From: Deltaproteobacteria bacterium
GTDB lineage: Bacteria; Desulfobacterota; Desulfovibrionia; Desulfovibrionales; Desulfovibrionaceae
Length of the DNA: 64,000 bases
Direction of reading: 5' to 3'
Assembly (NCBI GenBank): GCA_031285295.1
Contig: JAITWK010000031.1
Location: 34,668 to 98,667, forward strand
The number at the start of each line of letters is the position of its first letter. The stretch's first letter is position 1. The notes beneath the pieces were generated by a model, which did no database searches, was not told the origin of the DNA, and was given only the letters and a program-made list of their open reading frames with translations. The position numbers and the translations under genes are program-made. Of this stretch, positions 1 to 9,025 are shown in pieces.

Positions 1-1
1 A

Positions 2-124
2 ATCATGCTGGTGGTGGTGATCATCTTTGTGCCGCTGGTAATCGCCTACCAGGTTTTTGTGTATGTGCTTTTTCGCAAAAAGATCACTGCGGAGGATTTG
101 CAGAGACAGTCGGATTTATATTGA
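2..124 (+). CDS. cydB: Cytochrome bd ubiquinol oxidase subunit II, C-terminal end (partial)
   Basis: Only the last 40 codons are in the window; the gene begins outside it. The peptide is a single hydrophobic membrane segment ending in AYQVFVYVLFRKK followed by a short polar tail. This matches the last transmembrane helix and positive-inside tail of CydB-type subunits of cytochrome bd quinol oxidase, a membrane enzyme that reduces oxygen with quinol electrons and protects anaerobes from oxygen. The stop TGA overlaps by one base the palindromic-repeat end AGGCGCTACC that also supplies the stop codon of the convergent kinase gene. The call rests on a short C-terminal match only; another polytopic membrane protein is possible. 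Confidence 0.6.
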   Translation: MMLVVVIIFVPLVIAYQVFVYVLFRKKITAEDLQRQSDLY

Positions 125-133
125 GGCGCTACC
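124..133. repeat. Solo end of the dispersed palindromic repeat
   Basis: AGGCGCTACC is identical to the terminal inverted repeat at the right end of the elements at 20826 and 41854. It contains the TAG stop (read leftward) of the kinase gene at 129 and touches the cydB stop. No matching left half is visible here, so this is a solo end or a remnant. Confidence 0.45.
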
Positions 134-1859
134 TTATGTAGCGAGCCAATACATTAATAAGCTCCGGCAAAGAAATCGGCTTGCCAATATGGGCGTCCAT
201 ACCGGCCTCCAGGCATTGCTGGATGTCTTCCTTAAAGACGTTTGCCGTCATGGCGATAATGGGCACAGTGCCCGCCCGGGGTGCATCCAGCTTCTTGATC
301 AGCGCGGTGGCTTGCAGCCCGTCGATTTCGGGCATTTGCAGGTCCATGAGGATCAGATCATAACGATCGGGGTTGGCGGCAACGGACTCAACCGCTTCCC
401 GTCCGTTTTTAACCGTGTCGATTGTGACCTTGGTTGGTTCAAGCAGAGTGGTTACAATTTCCAGGTTGATATCAATATCGTCGGCCAGCAGAATGACTTT
501 TCCGGACAGATCAAGATTACTGGCCAGCAGTTCGTTGGTGGTGTCCTGTCCGGCCTGCGCCGCCGACGGGTCAACTTCGAGAATACCGAGCGGCACTGTA
601 AAGAGAAATTCGGTTCCCTTGCCCGGTTCGGATTCCACCCAGATGGAGCCGCCCATCAGATTGAGGATACGCCGTGAAATGACCAGCCCCAGGCCGCTGC
701 CGCCATATTTTCGCGCTGTACCGGCCTGGGCCTGCTGGAAAATATTGAACAGTTTACCTTGTTCCTCACCGGATATTCCGATGCCGGAATCCTTTACGGA
801 CATCCGAATAACGCAGGAATCACCTTGGCGGACGAGCAGCGTTGCGTTGAAATCTATGGAGCCGCCTTCCGGAGTAAACTTGGTGGCGTTTGACAAAATA
901 TTGGCGATTACCTGTGTCAGGCGTTGATCGTCGCCGAATAAAACTCCCGGAATGGCAGGGTCTATGGTTACAGAAAAATGCTGGCCTTTTTCCTGCATTT
1001 TTAGTGTGATAACACTAAAGGTCCGGTCAAGCATTTGCGTGAATCCAAAAGCAATGGGGGCCAATTCCATTTTGCCGGATTCTATTTTTGAGATATCCAG
1101 AATATCATTAATGATGCCAAGCAAATGCACGGATGCTGTTCCGATCTTTTCGAAAGCGGAATTTTTACGCTCCAGGCTGCTTTCCTGTTTGCCGATGGCG
1201 GTCATGCCGATAATCGCGTTCATCGGGGTGCGGATTTCATGGCTCATATTGGACAGAAAGGCGCTTTTGGCCTTGTTGGCCGCCAGAGCTTCCTCGCGCG
1301 AGCGTTTGAGGGCGGTTACGTCATGGAATATCAGCATGACGCCGCTGTCGCGCTGTCCCTTGTCTTTCATGGGCACCAGCAAGCCTGCGAAATCTTCCGC
1401 CATGCCGCTGTGATCAAAGATGAAATGGGTATCGAAGCTTGAAGGAGCATTGGTGCTGAGTACATTCTGAATACGTTTCAGCAACTCCTGGTGCATCTCG
1501 TCATCCAGAAAGGGGGCGAGAATCTCGCTTACAGTATGCCCCTGCACTTCAGTCACATTGGCGAAGCCCGCTTTGGAGACAAAATAATCCGTGCAGAAAT
1601 CGATCCGGCTGGCCTGGTTCAGAAACAGGATAATACTTGGGGAATTGGCCAGCAACAGCGCCAACGCGCGTTCCTGTTCCCGGCGGGTGAAGGTTCTGGC
1701 CTTGTATTGGTTCAGAACCGTTACTGCGGCAAGTCTCTCCTGAGTCGAGATATTTTTCAGGTGTGTGTTTTCACGGCGCAACTTGCGGTTTTCACGCTCA
1801 AGCTGTTCCAACCGCGCAAGTATGTCATTTCCCGTGTCCGGCACGTTCTGATCCGTCAT
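129..1859 (-). CDS. Cytoplasmic hybrid sensor histidine kinase (PAS-HisKA-HATPase-REC)
   Basis: A 576-residue hybrid kinase with no obvious membrane segment, so probably cytosolic. It opens with a charged coiled coil (residues 12-45), followed by a PAS-like sensory region (about 65-185). The dimerisation/phosphoacceptor helix contains [13 protein letters not shown] with His207, and the ATPase domain has N, G1 and G2 boxes ([14 protein letters not shown]). A C-terminal receiver domain has an acidic ADD pocket and [13 protein letters not shown] around the phosphoacceptor Asp. It lies 19 bases downstream of the FIST gene on the same strand, so the FIST protein may deliver the signal. No dedicated output regulator is adjacent; phosphotransfer to an HPt protein elsewhere is likely. 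The stop codon lies inside a repeat end. Confidence 0.92.
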   Translation of the reverse strand: MTDQNVPDTGNDILARLEQLERENRKLRRENTHLKNISTQERLAAVTVLNQYKARTFTRREQERALALLLANSPSIILFLNQASRIDFCTDYFVSKAGFANVTEVQGHTVSEILAPFLDDEMHQELLKRIQNVLSTNAPSSFDTHFIFDHSGMAEDFAGLLVPMKDKGQRDSGVMLIFHDVTALKRSREEALAANKAKSAFLSNMSHEIRTPMNAIIGMTAIGKQESSLERKNSAFEKIGTASVHLLGIINDILDISKIESGKMELAPIAFGFTQMLDRTFSVITLKMQEKGQHFSVTIDPAIPGVLFGDDQRLTQVIANILSNATKFTPEGGSIDFNATLLVRQGDSCVIRMSVKDSGIGISGEEQGKLFNIFQQAQAGTARKYGGSGLGLVISRRILNLMGGSIWVESEPGKGTEFLFTVPLGILEVDPSAAQAGQDTTNELLASNLDLSGKVILLADDIDINLEIVTTLLEPTKVTIDTVKNGREAVESVAANPDRYDLILMDLQMPEIDGLQATALIKKLDAPRAGTVPIIAMTANVFKEDIQQCLEAGMDAHIGKPISLPELINVLARYIR

Positions 1860-1878
1860 TTCAGTCGCAGCGGTTTAA

Positions 1879-3033
1879 CTAAAGAATGCACGCGCAAAAC
1901 GAATAGTTATGAAAATGGTTGTGCAACTTGCCGTCAGCCCCTGGCGTAGGGCAAATTTCGCCACCGGAGTAGCCCATCATAAAGGGCTGCGGGGCAGAGG
2001 CAAGACTCTCGCTGATTTGTTTAAGCTCGCCTTCCTGGTTCGGGGCAAGCATGATGTAGCGCGTTACGCACGGAAGTATAAGGGTTGCCTGCCGCTCCGG
2101 GTGCGCCAGAATGCGCTCCAGCCCTTCCCGGGCGGATTCGGAAATACCCTCCGCATCAATGCTGCCCACAGAGAATGAGGTGCCCACCGGCATTTCACCG
2201 CCGGTTAAAACCGAACCATCCTCGAACAGGGTATAGAAGCCCAGGGCCACCGGTTTGTCCGCCCCGTCATAGTACAGCATCAGAGGCGTTGTGGTGATGT
2301 TTTCTCTGGTGACCTCCAGGCCGATTCGGGCCAGATACTCCAGAATGGGCATGTCATTTACTTCGCGCAGAATGGCGTGGTCGCTTTTGGTTATGAGTGC
2401 GCGGTTATTTGAGATGTTATGCTCGGGAATGGAAGACACTATAAACGTCGGCTTGACCGGCCCGTTCAGGAGCATCATGGCCACCCCGGCCCGCAGGGAT
2501 TTGCCGTTGCAGACTGTTTGCACGGTATCATAGTTTAAGGCGAGGTTGGTTGTAAGGGAACCCCACACTGGAATGCCGCGGCAGGAAGCATCCAGGGCGC
2601 TGACCGTTTCCTGGCCGGAAACGTCACGAACATACGGCATAAAGGTAAAAATCATGGCCGGGTCACTGCCCGCCCGCTCACGAAGGCTGGCGTACAGTCG
2701 ATCGATTTCGCCCTGGTAGTTGTCGTGGTTGATGTCGTCTGTCATTCCGCCCACAAATGAAACTTCATCGCTGGTCAGCACGGTAAGGATAAAGTCGTAC
2801 AGGCCAAAACCATGTTTATCCGCGCTGGCCATAGAGGTCATGCCGATAATATCGAACGGCAGTTCCTTGCAAAGAGCCGCGACCACCCCGCTTTCAATAT
2901 AGTCCTCGTGGCAAAAAATCAGCCCGCAGGAATGTTTTTTCAAAGCGGTAAAGTCAATCTGGCTTTTGATTTCGCTGATCGCGTCAGCAAGTTCATCTAT
3001 TTCCGCAGTGCGGGCGGTGAGCATTGTAATCAT
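1879..3033 (-). CDS. FIST N/C domain signal-sensing protein
   Basis: A 384-residue protein matching the FIST family (FIST_N followed by FIST_C), a sensory module thought to bind small ligands such as amino acids. Visible hallmarks are the N-terminal alpha/beta region with GLIFCHEDY and IIGMTS, a GSLTTN segment near residue 180, and the C-terminal MGYSGGEICP segment typical of FIST_C. There is no signal peptide or membrane helix, so it should act in the cytosol. The start has an AAGG ribosome site eight bases upstream. It precedes the hybrid kinase with a 19-base gap, and FIST-kinase pairs are common in bacteria, so these two probably form one sensory unit. The ligand is unknown. Confidence 0.85.
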   Translation of the reverse strand: MITMLTARTAEIDELADAISEIKSQIDFTALKKHSCGLIFCHEDYIESGVVAALCKELPFDIIGMTSMASADKHGFGLYDFILTVLTSDEVSFVGGMTDDINHDNYQGEIDRLYASLRERAGSDPAMIFTFMPYVRDVSGQETVSALDASCRGIPVWGSLTTNLALNYDTVQTVCNGKSLRAGVAMMLLNGPVKPTFIVSSIPEHNISNNRALITKSDHAILREVNDMPILEYLARIGLEVTRENITTTPLMLYYDGADKPVALGFYTLFEDGSVLTGGEMPVGTSFSVGSIDAEGISESAREGLERILAHPERQATLILPCVTRYIMLAPNQEGELKQISESLASAPQPFMMGYSGGEICPTPGADGKLHNHFHNYSFCACIL

Positions 3034-3093
3034 ACGGAAACCTTCTTTCCACGTTTGGGCGGACGTTTAAAAATCAATCTGCCTGATGGTTTT

Positions 3094-4566
3094 TTATTCG
3101 CTTTTGGGTCTGCGGCGTCTTGCGGCCCGGCGGCGGTTTAGGCTAGGCGACATACCCGGTGATGGGGCCGTGCTGCCCGGCGAAAGCGCCTTGTTCCCCG
3201 GCGGCAGCGCTCGGTAGAAGGTAGAGAGCGAAGCGCGGTATTCATCAGAATAAATAGCCAGCATCACACCCACAAAGCTGAGAATGAGCGGGCCATAAAC
3301 AATGCCCAGCACCCCGAAAGCCTTGATGCCGCCGATTACCGCAATGAACAGGAAGAGCAGCGAAGTTTTGGAACTGCCGCGAATGATGATTGGACGCAGG
3401 AAGCTGTCTATTGAGGTCACCAGAATGGCGCACCAGCCAAGCAGGAGCATAGCGGAGGATACCTGGTTGATGAGCAGCAGATAAATGACGGCCGGGATCC
3501 AGACCAGGGCTGTACCCAGCACCGGTACCAGAGCGGCAAAGGCCATAACCGTGCCCCAGAACAGGGGTTGAATACCCACAATGGCAAGCCCGATGCCGCC
3601 GACCAGCCCTTGCAGGGCCGCTACCATGAAGCCGCCAATCAGCACGGCCTTGGCCATGCGGCGCAGGTTGGAAATAATGCGGTCACCCTGATCGGTGCGT
3701 AGCGGCGTCAGGCGGCGCAAGCTGCCGAGCATGTGTTCGCCATCCTTGAGCAGGAAAAACATGATCAGCAGCATCAGCAGGAAGTTGGCGAACATGGTCA
3801 GCGAATCCACCACGAAGCTGGTACCCCAGGCCAACATAATTTGCCCGGCCTGGCGTGAGATGTTCATCAGGCTGGAGCGCATGTCGGCCACATCCAGATT
3901 TACCCAGGTCAACTCTTCATTCAGCCAGGTCAGAAAGGGGTAAACCTCTTCGTTCAACAGCGCGTCCAGATGAGCGCCGGAAAGCCATTGGGCCAGCGCG
4001 GCAAGGCTTTGCGTGGCCTGCGGCATAAGCTGCACGGTGAAAAAAATCAGCGGCAGGCAGACCAGAATCACCAGCAGGAACAAGGTCAAACCGGCTGCAA
4101 TCCAGCCGTTCTCCCAAAAATGCAGGTAAAGCTTCCGATAAAGCGGATGCGACAGGGCCGTGAAGATGCAGGCCAGAATGATGGTGTGCAAAAAGGGCTG
4201 GATCAGCAAAAAAGTAAGGTAAAGAGCCAGAAAGAGCAGGGCGAACATAAAGAAATAAAAAATCTTTACGCCGCTGAACGGCAAGGCCGCATTGGGACTG
4301 CGCGGGTCCAGAAATTTCCGGCCCATTTTGCCTGCCCTGGCGGTTTCGTTTGCTCTGGCTGTTTCGCTTGCTGCGGCAGAAACGCGCGGGCTGTTTGAAG
4401 CGCACTGGGTTTGTGAGGACAAGCCGAAGCCAGGACGCCAAGAACCCCCCGGGGTTATGTTATCCGCTCCGCGCCCTGCATCAGCCTCGCGCCCTGCTGC
4501 GCTCTCGCTGAAAAATTCGGATCCCCGGAAACGCCGGAGAATTTTATCAAGTATTGTGTACGCCAT
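3094..4566 (-). CDS. AI-2E family transporter (PerM/YdiK-type membrane protein)
   Basis: A 490-residue polytopic membrane protein of the AI-2E exporter family. After an unusual polar N-terminal extension of about 95 residues, there are hydrophobic segments from FYFFMFALLFLALYL through the central pair, and a C-terminal block with the family-typical GIQPLFWGTVMAFAALVP and GIVYGPLILSF. Family members have been linked to export of autoinducer-2, to sodium/proton exchange or to unknown transport, so the substrate cannot be assigned. The first ATG has only a weak ribosome site, and an internal ATG at the MGRKFLDP segment (around 4325) would give the usual family length; the extension may therefore be untranslated. 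The basic tail (RRRAARRRRPK) is probably cytosolic. Confidence 0.85.
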   Translation of the reverse strand: MAYTILDKILRRFRGSEFFSESAAGREADAGRGADNITPGGSWRPGFGLSSQTQCASNSPRVSAAASETARANETARAGKMGRKFLDPRSPNAALPFSGVKIFYFFMFALLFLALYLTFLLIQPFLHTIILACIFTALSHPLYRKLYLHFWENGWIAAGLTLFLLVILVCLPLIFFTVQLMPQATQSLAALAQWLSGAHLDALLNEEVYPFLTWLNEELTWVNLDVADMRSSLMNISRQAGQIMLAWGTSFVVDSLTMFANFLLMLLIMFFLLKDGEHMLGSLRRLTPLRTDQGDRIISNLRRMAKAVLIGGFMVAALQGLVGGIGLAIVGIQPLFWGTVMAFAALVPVLGTALVWIPAVIYLLLINQVSSAMLLLGWCAILVTSIDSFLRPIIIRGSSKTSLLFLFIAVIGGIKAFGVLGIVYGPLILSFVGVMLAIYSDEYRASLSTFYRALPPGNKALSPGSTAPSPGMSPSLNRRRAARRRRPKSE

Positions 4567-4615
4567 ATGATTTGAACATACTCTCTTTGGCTATTGCGGC
4601 GCAAGCTTATTCTAA

Positions 4616-5419
4616 TTACTCCCCGGCTTTAATCTCGGTCCACAAGGCGTCTTTGGCCTCCTGATCCAGCGCGCCAAAGTCCAGACCTTTGGCTATAGCC
4701 AAAGCTTCCATGGCCGCGAAGCGCCTCAGAAAGCGCGTATTGGTTTTTTCCAGAGCGGCGGCGGCCTTGATTCCCTTGCGGCGGCCCAGTTCGACCAGAC
4801 TGAAAATTAAATCGCCCAGTTCATGTTCCTGCGCCGCCTGGTCGCCCTCCAGACAGGCATCCATCCATTCCAGCCATTCGGCCTCCACCTGCATTTCGGC
4901 TTCCTCGTCGTTGTCCCAGGTGAACTGGTTGCGCGCGCTTTTGGAGTGAATGCGGTAAGCCTTGAGCAGCGGCGGCAGGCAGACGGGCAGCGAGCCGAAT
5001 ACTCCGGGTTTGGCTTCTTTGGCCGCTTTTTCGGCTTGTTTGATTTTTTCCCAGTTAGTGAAAATTTCTTCCTGGCTGTCGATTTTTACCTCGCCAAAAA
5101 CATGCGGGTGGCGGCTGGTCATTTTATGCGTGTTTTCATCCAGCACGTCGGCCAGGCTGAAATTGCCGTCTTTTTGCTCCAATCTGGACATGAAAAGCAG
5201 GATGAACAGCACATCGCCCAGTTCCTCGCGGCGATCGGCCTTTGATCCGTTACGCACGGCTTCGATCAGTTCGTACATTTCCTCCAGGGCGTAATCGCAA
5301 AGCGTGTTCACCGTCTGCTCGCGATCCCAGGGGCAGCCGTCCGGCCCGATCAGCCTGTCCAGCATGGCAAGGGATCTGTTCAGCGCGGCGGCTTCCGGCG
5401 TGGTTTTATCTATGTTCAT
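4616..5419 (-). CDS. mazG: Nucleoside triphosphate pyrophosphohydrolase MazG
   Basis: A 267-residue two-domain MazG. The N-terminal domain starts with the typical GPDGCPWDREQT and carries the metal-binding EExxE and ELGDVLF motifs. The C-terminal repeat domain carries the matching ELGDLIFSLVELGR. MazG hydrolyses (d)NTPs to monophosphates and pyrophosphate, cleaning damaged nucleotides and, in some bacteria, lowering ppGpp. It is the usual length for the family. The ATG has an AGGAT ribosome site. It lies 13 bases downstream of the first CvpA gene and 49 bases before the AI-2E-type gene, in a co-directional block that is probably one transcript. Confidence 0.93.
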   Translation of the reverse strand: MNIDKTTPEAAALNRSLAMLDRLIGPDGCPWDREQTVNTLCDYALEEMYELIEAVRNGSKADRREELGDVLFILLFMSRLEQKDGNFSLADVLDENTHKMTSRHPHVFGEVKIDSQEEIFTNWEKIKQAEKAAKEAKPGVFGSLPVCLPPLLKAYRIHSKSARNQFTWDNDEEAEMQVEAEWLEWMDACLEGDQAAQEHELGDLIFSLVELGRRKGIKAAAALEKTNTRFLRRFAAMEALAIAKGLDFGALDQEAKDALWTEIKAGE

Positions 5420-5432
5420 ATTATATCCTGAA

Positions 5433-5957
5433 TTATAAGTTTATTTTACGGGTAAAGTCCGGCAGCTTGTAAGCGCCATCGGTAAGGGAGCTGAATTTGC
5501 TCCAGGCCGAGCTGATATACGGGACCAGGAGCGATTCGCTTTTAACCTTGCTGCCCGGCGCGGCAAACTGCAAAACCAGCAGAATTAAGGTACAGACCAC
5601 CATACCTTTGGCCAGGCCGACCAGGGCGCCAAGCAGCCGGGAAACAAAGCCGGGCACGGCGGCGTTCAGAAGCTGCTGAAGCAGGCGTCCGACAATTGCC
5701 ACCGCCAGAAAGGGCGCGGCAAATGCCACGGCATAGGCAATCAGGCCGGTCATGGAGGAATCGGCGCTAGTGCCAAGTATTTGCCCAAGATGGTTCATGG
5801 CAAAGTTATGCACCTTGTCATTGCCCGCCACGCCCATGCCGAGGACAAACCCGGCCAGGCCCACCACTTCGCCCACAGCGCCGCGTAAAAGGCCGCGCAA
5901 CATAAAGGCCAGCAACAGGCCGCCAAGAAGCAGATCCAGATAATTTAGCGAAGACAT
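5433..5957 (-). CDS. CvpA family membrane protein (copy 1)
   Basis: A 174-residue inner-membrane protein of the CvpA family (colicin V production protein type). It has four hydrophobic segments. The family signature is seen as LDLLLGGLLLAFMLRGLLRG near the N-terminus and RLLGALVGLAKGMVVCTLIL in the second half. CvpA is needed for colicin V secretion in Escherichia coli and for envelope or bile-salt tolerance in enteric bacteria, but its biochemistry is unresolved. It is followed 13 bases later by mazG and preceded by a paralogue with the same architecture 24 bases upstream, so the two probably form a heteromer or arose by tandem duplication. Confidence 0.85.
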   Translation of the reverse strand: MSSLNYLDLLLGGLLLAFMLRGLLRGAVGEVVGLAGFVLGMGVAGNDKVHNFAMNHLGQILGTSADSSMTGLIAYAVAFAAPFLAVAIVGRLLQQLLNAAVPGFVSRLLGALVGLAKGMVVCTLILLVLQFAAPGSKVKSESLLVPYISSAWSKFSSLTDGAYKLPDFTRKINL

Positions 5958-5981
5958 GCGAAAACCTCGGAAAAGCCGATG

Positions 5982-6515
5982 TTATACGGGCGAGAATTTG
6001 AGCAGGGTAAAAGCGGCGTAAAGTTCGCCAAGCAGGCCGAACTGATGCCAGAGATCCACTATGAAGTCGGCCAGGTGTGATTGCTTGAACACCTCTTCCA
6101 GGGGCAAACGCCAGCCAGCGGCCAAAATCAGGAACATGGTACAATCCATCACACCGCGCAGCAGGCCGGAAAAACCGCCAAGCAGGCGGCTGACCATGCC
6201 CACGCCTTGTGCTTCGCGCAGGGTTTTGAATTGGGCCATGATCAGGCGCAAAACCACATACAGCAGATAATAGACGCCGATATAGGCCAGGGCTCTGGCC
6301 TGCGCCTCGTCGAAAAAGGCCAGATCGCGGCACCAGGTGACGGCCTGACTATGCACGTCGGGATAAAGGCTCACACCGGCAGCCAGAACAGCGGCCAGCA
6401 GGCCGCGTACTTCGTGCCCCAGTCCTCTGAACAGACCGTAGCCGAACATGGCGAGCAAAAACAGGGCGAAAATAATATCAGGAATACTGACCGTTCCGAT
6501 CAGGGGCAAGACCAT
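5982..6515 (-). CDS. CvpA family membrane protein (copy 2)
   Basis: A 177-residue paralogue of the next gene downstream. It shows the same order of motifs: IPDIIFALFLLAMFGYGLFR at the start and RLLGGFSGLLRGVMDCTMFL in the second half. It has about four membrane segments. The ATG is preceded by GGAG. Sequence divergence between the two copies is substantial outside the core motifs, so the duplication is old. It is probably co-transcribed with the other CvpA gene and mazG. Confidence 0.82.
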   Translation of the reverse strand: MVLPLIGTVSIPDIIFALFLLAMFGYGLFRGLGHEVRGLLAAVLAAGVSLYPDVHSQAVTWCRDLAFFDEAQARALAYIGVYYLLYVVLRLIMAQFKTLREAQGVGMVSRLLGGFSGLLRGVMDCTMFLILAAGWRLPLEEVFKQSHLADFIVDLWHQFGLLGELYAAFTLLKFSPV

Positions 6516-6645
6516 AGTTTACTCCAGCAACAAAATACTCAAGCGCAGATCGCTTTGGCGACATTAACCTTCATAAGCAGGAAGCACAATGAAATATACG
6601 AGTTGATAGCGTTGCATTAGAAAATTATCCTCCAACGGGCAAGCG

Positions 6646-7188
6646 CTAGCTGAATTGCTCAAAAGCGGCATTTTCCTTGCCATTGGGCTTTAGCCGGGGG
6701 CATTCTCCCCGCAAGGAGCAAACTTCGCAGCCGCCTGCAAACGGATAGCCGGTGATAACGGCATAACGCCGTTTCATATTGCCTTTATCTTGAAGTCCGA
6801 TCTGTTTCAGCGCCTGTCCCAGCGCCGCACAGGCTGGCGGCAGCGGAGCACAGCCAAAAGCCGTCACTTCGGGCAACAGAGCGTAAACAGCGCTCATGCA
6901 CAGGGTTTGAGCCAGAGCGTTATATAAAAAGGCTTTGCTGGGCGCTTCAGCCCAAAGACAGTCTACTTTTTTTTCTATGGCTTCATCCAGCCAAACCGCC
7001 AGCCAGGAATCAGCCGCAGCACTACCGGTAATATGCACGGCATGCAAACAGGGCAACCAGGCGGACCATTCAGTCCTGAGTCTGTTCAGCAGTGGGTCTT
7101 CAATATCTTTTTCCCGACTGTTTTCAAGCAATAGCTCAAGATCTATAGATGGATTAACAGCAAGAGCTTTCAGACTGAAATCTGGCAT
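6646..7188 (-). CDS. Hypothetical protein with C-terminal cysteine cluster
   Basis: I do not recognise this 180-residue protein. It is acidic and soluble, with an alanine/leucine-rich middle. Near the C-terminus it has GGCEVCSLRGECPRLKP, a Cys-x2-Cys-x5-Cys-Pro arrangement resembling the start of an iron-sulfur or zinc site, with a fourth Cys possibly supplied by C119 or another upstream residue. It lies between the glycosyltransferase and the second CvpA gene, on the same strand, with gaps of 30 and 130 bases. The start is weakly supported (no clear ribosome site). Codon use matches its neighbours and the frame is open throughout, so it is probably a real gene. Confidence 0.6.
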   Translation of the reverse strand: MPDFSLKALAVNPSIDLELLLENSREKDIEDPLLNRLRTEWSAWLPCLHAVHITGSAAADSWLAVWLDEAIEKKVDCLWAEAPSKAFLYNALAQTLCMSAVYALLPEVTAFGCAPLPPACAALGQALKQIGLQDKGNMKRRYAVITGYPFAGGCEVCSLRGECPRLKPNGKENAAFEQFS

Positions 7189-7218
7189 CAGATAAATCCA
7201 TTGTTCCGGCTTGTTTTG

Positions 7219-8355
7219 CTAGCTATTAATTAATTCGGCCAGCCGCTCCGTGATAGCTTTTGGCCCGTAGTCCCTGACGATTTTCGCGGCATTGGCCGGA
7301 AGATCCGCTGGCAGGCGTCCGGCGGCCGCCATATGCATGGCCGAGGCGAAGGCGGATAAATCCGGATCGGCCCAGCGCATGCCCGGTTGGAACAGAGGCG
7401 TCAGCCGCAGCATTTCGTCGGAAACCGGAGCAAATTCATACAGTATTGGCAAACTGTTGCCGCTATGCATATACTGCATGTTGCCGGAGTAGCCGGTGGC
7501 AATTACCGGCTTGCCGTAGGCCATGGCGCTGGAAAGCCCCAATCCCCAGCCTTCGGCATGATGGGCGCTGACATAGGCATCGCAACCGGCATAAAGCGCG
7601 GCCATGCGCCCGGCGCTGAGTTCGCCTTCCAGGCTGCTTACCCCATCCAGTCCGCTTGCGCTCAGATCGGTCAAATCCAGGCTGGCGCGATATTGCTTGA
7701 GCAGGAGCCGGGTAGGACGGCGCAAGTTGCGGCGCATCAGGCTGTAAGCGGTAAGCAGGCCGCGCAGGTTTTTGCGCGGGTTGATGCCGTCAATTACGGA
7801 TAAAAAGACAAAAGGGGAATCCGCACCGCGTCCAAAGATTTCGTCGGCCCAGCGCAAGTCTTCCGCCTTGAGTTTGTGCCGTTGCACCAGATGCGGCAGC
7901 AGGCGGCATTTGCGCACATGCGGCGCAATGGCGCGGCAACTGAAATCGGAACAGCTCCAGACCTCGCTTACCAACTGTAGCGGCCCGGCGTAAAAAGGGC
8001 TGAGGGTCTCATTTTCCCAGGCCACATAAGCGGCCACGCGCCGATCGGATAAAAAGGGCAGGCGCTGAAAAATTTCGGGATAGCGCGTCGGCTCGTCATG
8101 CAGGATGATCAGATCCGCTGTGGCGGCAAAATCCAGTTGCTCCCGCGTTAACCCGGTTTCGGGCAGCGGCTTGGGCGGTGATTTTACGGAGACGTCAGGC
8201 AGAGAGCCAGCGGAGGGCGCGGACAGATAATCAGCCTGGACATCGGACGGCAGGTTGCTGCCAAGGCAATGACCCAGCGAGGCCAGGCAGCGGAAATAAT
8301 CCAGTCCGGCAGTCAGATGGCTGATATAAGCGCTGAAAAAGTAAAAAATCCGCAA
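7219..8355 (-). CDS. Glycosyltransferase, GT4-like (family 1)
   Basis: A glycosyltransferase of the GT-B fold. The C-terminal half has the typical family-1 pattern: a PFVFLSVIDGINPRKNLRGL segment, then SSLEGELSAGRMAALYAGCD, then SAHHAEGWGLGLSSAMAYGK with the donor-binding E-x7-E-like motif, and PVIATGYSGN. The best start is a TTG at 8355: it has a GGAG seven bases upstream and begins the natural N-terminus RIFYFFSAYIS. A GTG 57 bases further upstream would add a stretch that looks untranslated. The role is presumably addition of sugars to a cell-surface polymer or protein. The gene is the first of the leftward block and diverges from the hypothetical gene at 8519. Confidence 0.8.
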   Translation of the reverse strand: MRIFYFFSAYISHLTAGLDYFRCLASLGHCLGSNLPSDVQADYLSAPSAGSLPDVSVKSPPKPLPETGLTREQLDFAATADLIILHDEPTRYPEIFQRLPFLSDRRVAAYVAWENETLSPFYAGPLQLVSEVWSCSDFSCRAIAPHVRKCRLLPHLVQRHKLKAEDLRWADEIFGRGADSPFVFLSVIDGINPRKNLRGLLTAYSLMRRNLRRPTRLLLKQYRASLDLTDLSASGLDGVSSLEGELSAGRMAALYAGCDAYVSAHHAEGWGLGLSSAMAYGKPVIATGYSGNMQYMHSGNSLPILYEFAPVSDEMLRLTPLFQPGMRWADPDLSAFASAMHMAAAGRLPADLPANAAKIVRDYGPKAITERLAELINS

Positions 8356-8518
8356 AGTCCGCTCCAATTGTGTTTGTTTTAAGCATAAAGCCGGTGCCAG
8401 CACAAGCGCCACTAATGAATAATGGCTCCAATTTACATATTTACTTACAATCCCTAGTATTCTAAGATGCAGATCTGCGGTGCGGTTAAATAGTGGCCGT
8501 TGCCGTAGTGGAGGGTGT

Positions 8519-8845
8519 ATGCCTCGAAATACAGATGGTTTTGTTTACGGCTTGCCCAGGATGTCGCGCATTGTTGACAATGCGCGTGTTCCCTTTACGC
8601 GCTACATGGTGGATTTGGATACCCACCCGCCCTATGGTGTGCACCGTTACAAATCCATGTTTGAACTGACGGCGGAAACCAGCAAGGGCATGGCAGACCG
8701 CGCTCTGGAAGATATGGTCAGCGGCGGGGCGGCCCGAACGCATCATGGGCAGACTATGGCCGGGCTGATTTCTTCCGGGTTGAGCGCAAGCGCGTTGCGC
8801 GTGCCGGAGACGCGCACTGGCGCGTTTGTGTCGGTAAGCCTTTAG
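8519..8845 (+). CDS. Hypothetical protein, 108 residues
   Basis: I do not recognise the product. The ATG follows GGAGGG with a short spacing, which favours this start over a GTG 39 bases upstream. The protein is soluble, with segments such as VPFTRYMVDLDTHPPYGVH and an alanine/glycine-rich tail, and no cysteines beyond the start region. It stands alone, divergent from the glycosyltransferase gene. A degenerate copy of the palindromic repeat begins within five bases of its stop codon. An open frame also runs on the opposite strand, but it has no ribosome site. Moderate confidence that this is coding. Confidence 0.5.
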   Translation: MPRNTDGFVYGLPRMSRIVDNARVPFTRYMVDLDTHPPYGVHRYKSMFELTAETSKGMADRALEDMVSGGAARTHHGQTMAGLISSGLSASALRVPETRTGAFVSVSL

Positions 8846-8849
8846 TCAC

Positions 8850-8950
8850 GGGCGCCTTTTTGCCTCTGGCTGCGTCAGATTTCGCCTTTTATTTCGGTCG
8901 AGCACCAAAAGAGTACACTTCCTGCATAAAAGGCTTATCTTCCTTGCCAG
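8850..8950. repeat. Degenerate copy of the dispersed palindromic (MITE-like) repeat
   Basis: The segment carries the internal landmarks of the family in reverse orientation: TGCGTCAG near 8870, then GGTCGAG, then CAAAAGAGTACACTTCC, then TCTTCCTTGCC. The inner part matches the reverse complement of the copy at 20826 closely, but the terminal GGTAGYGCC ends are eroded. It fills most of the space between the genes at 8519 and 9026. Confidence 0.6.
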
Positions 8951-9025
8951 AGAACAAAAATGCATCCCGTTTAAATATCATTTTGTAAACACTGGCGTAA
9001 ACTGTTGCAAAGGAACCCCTGAAGA

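Noticed and set aside
8486..8746. 86-codon frame antisense to the hypothetical gene at 8519
   Set aside because: No ribosome site; the plus-strand frame has GGAGGG and a more protein-like composition.
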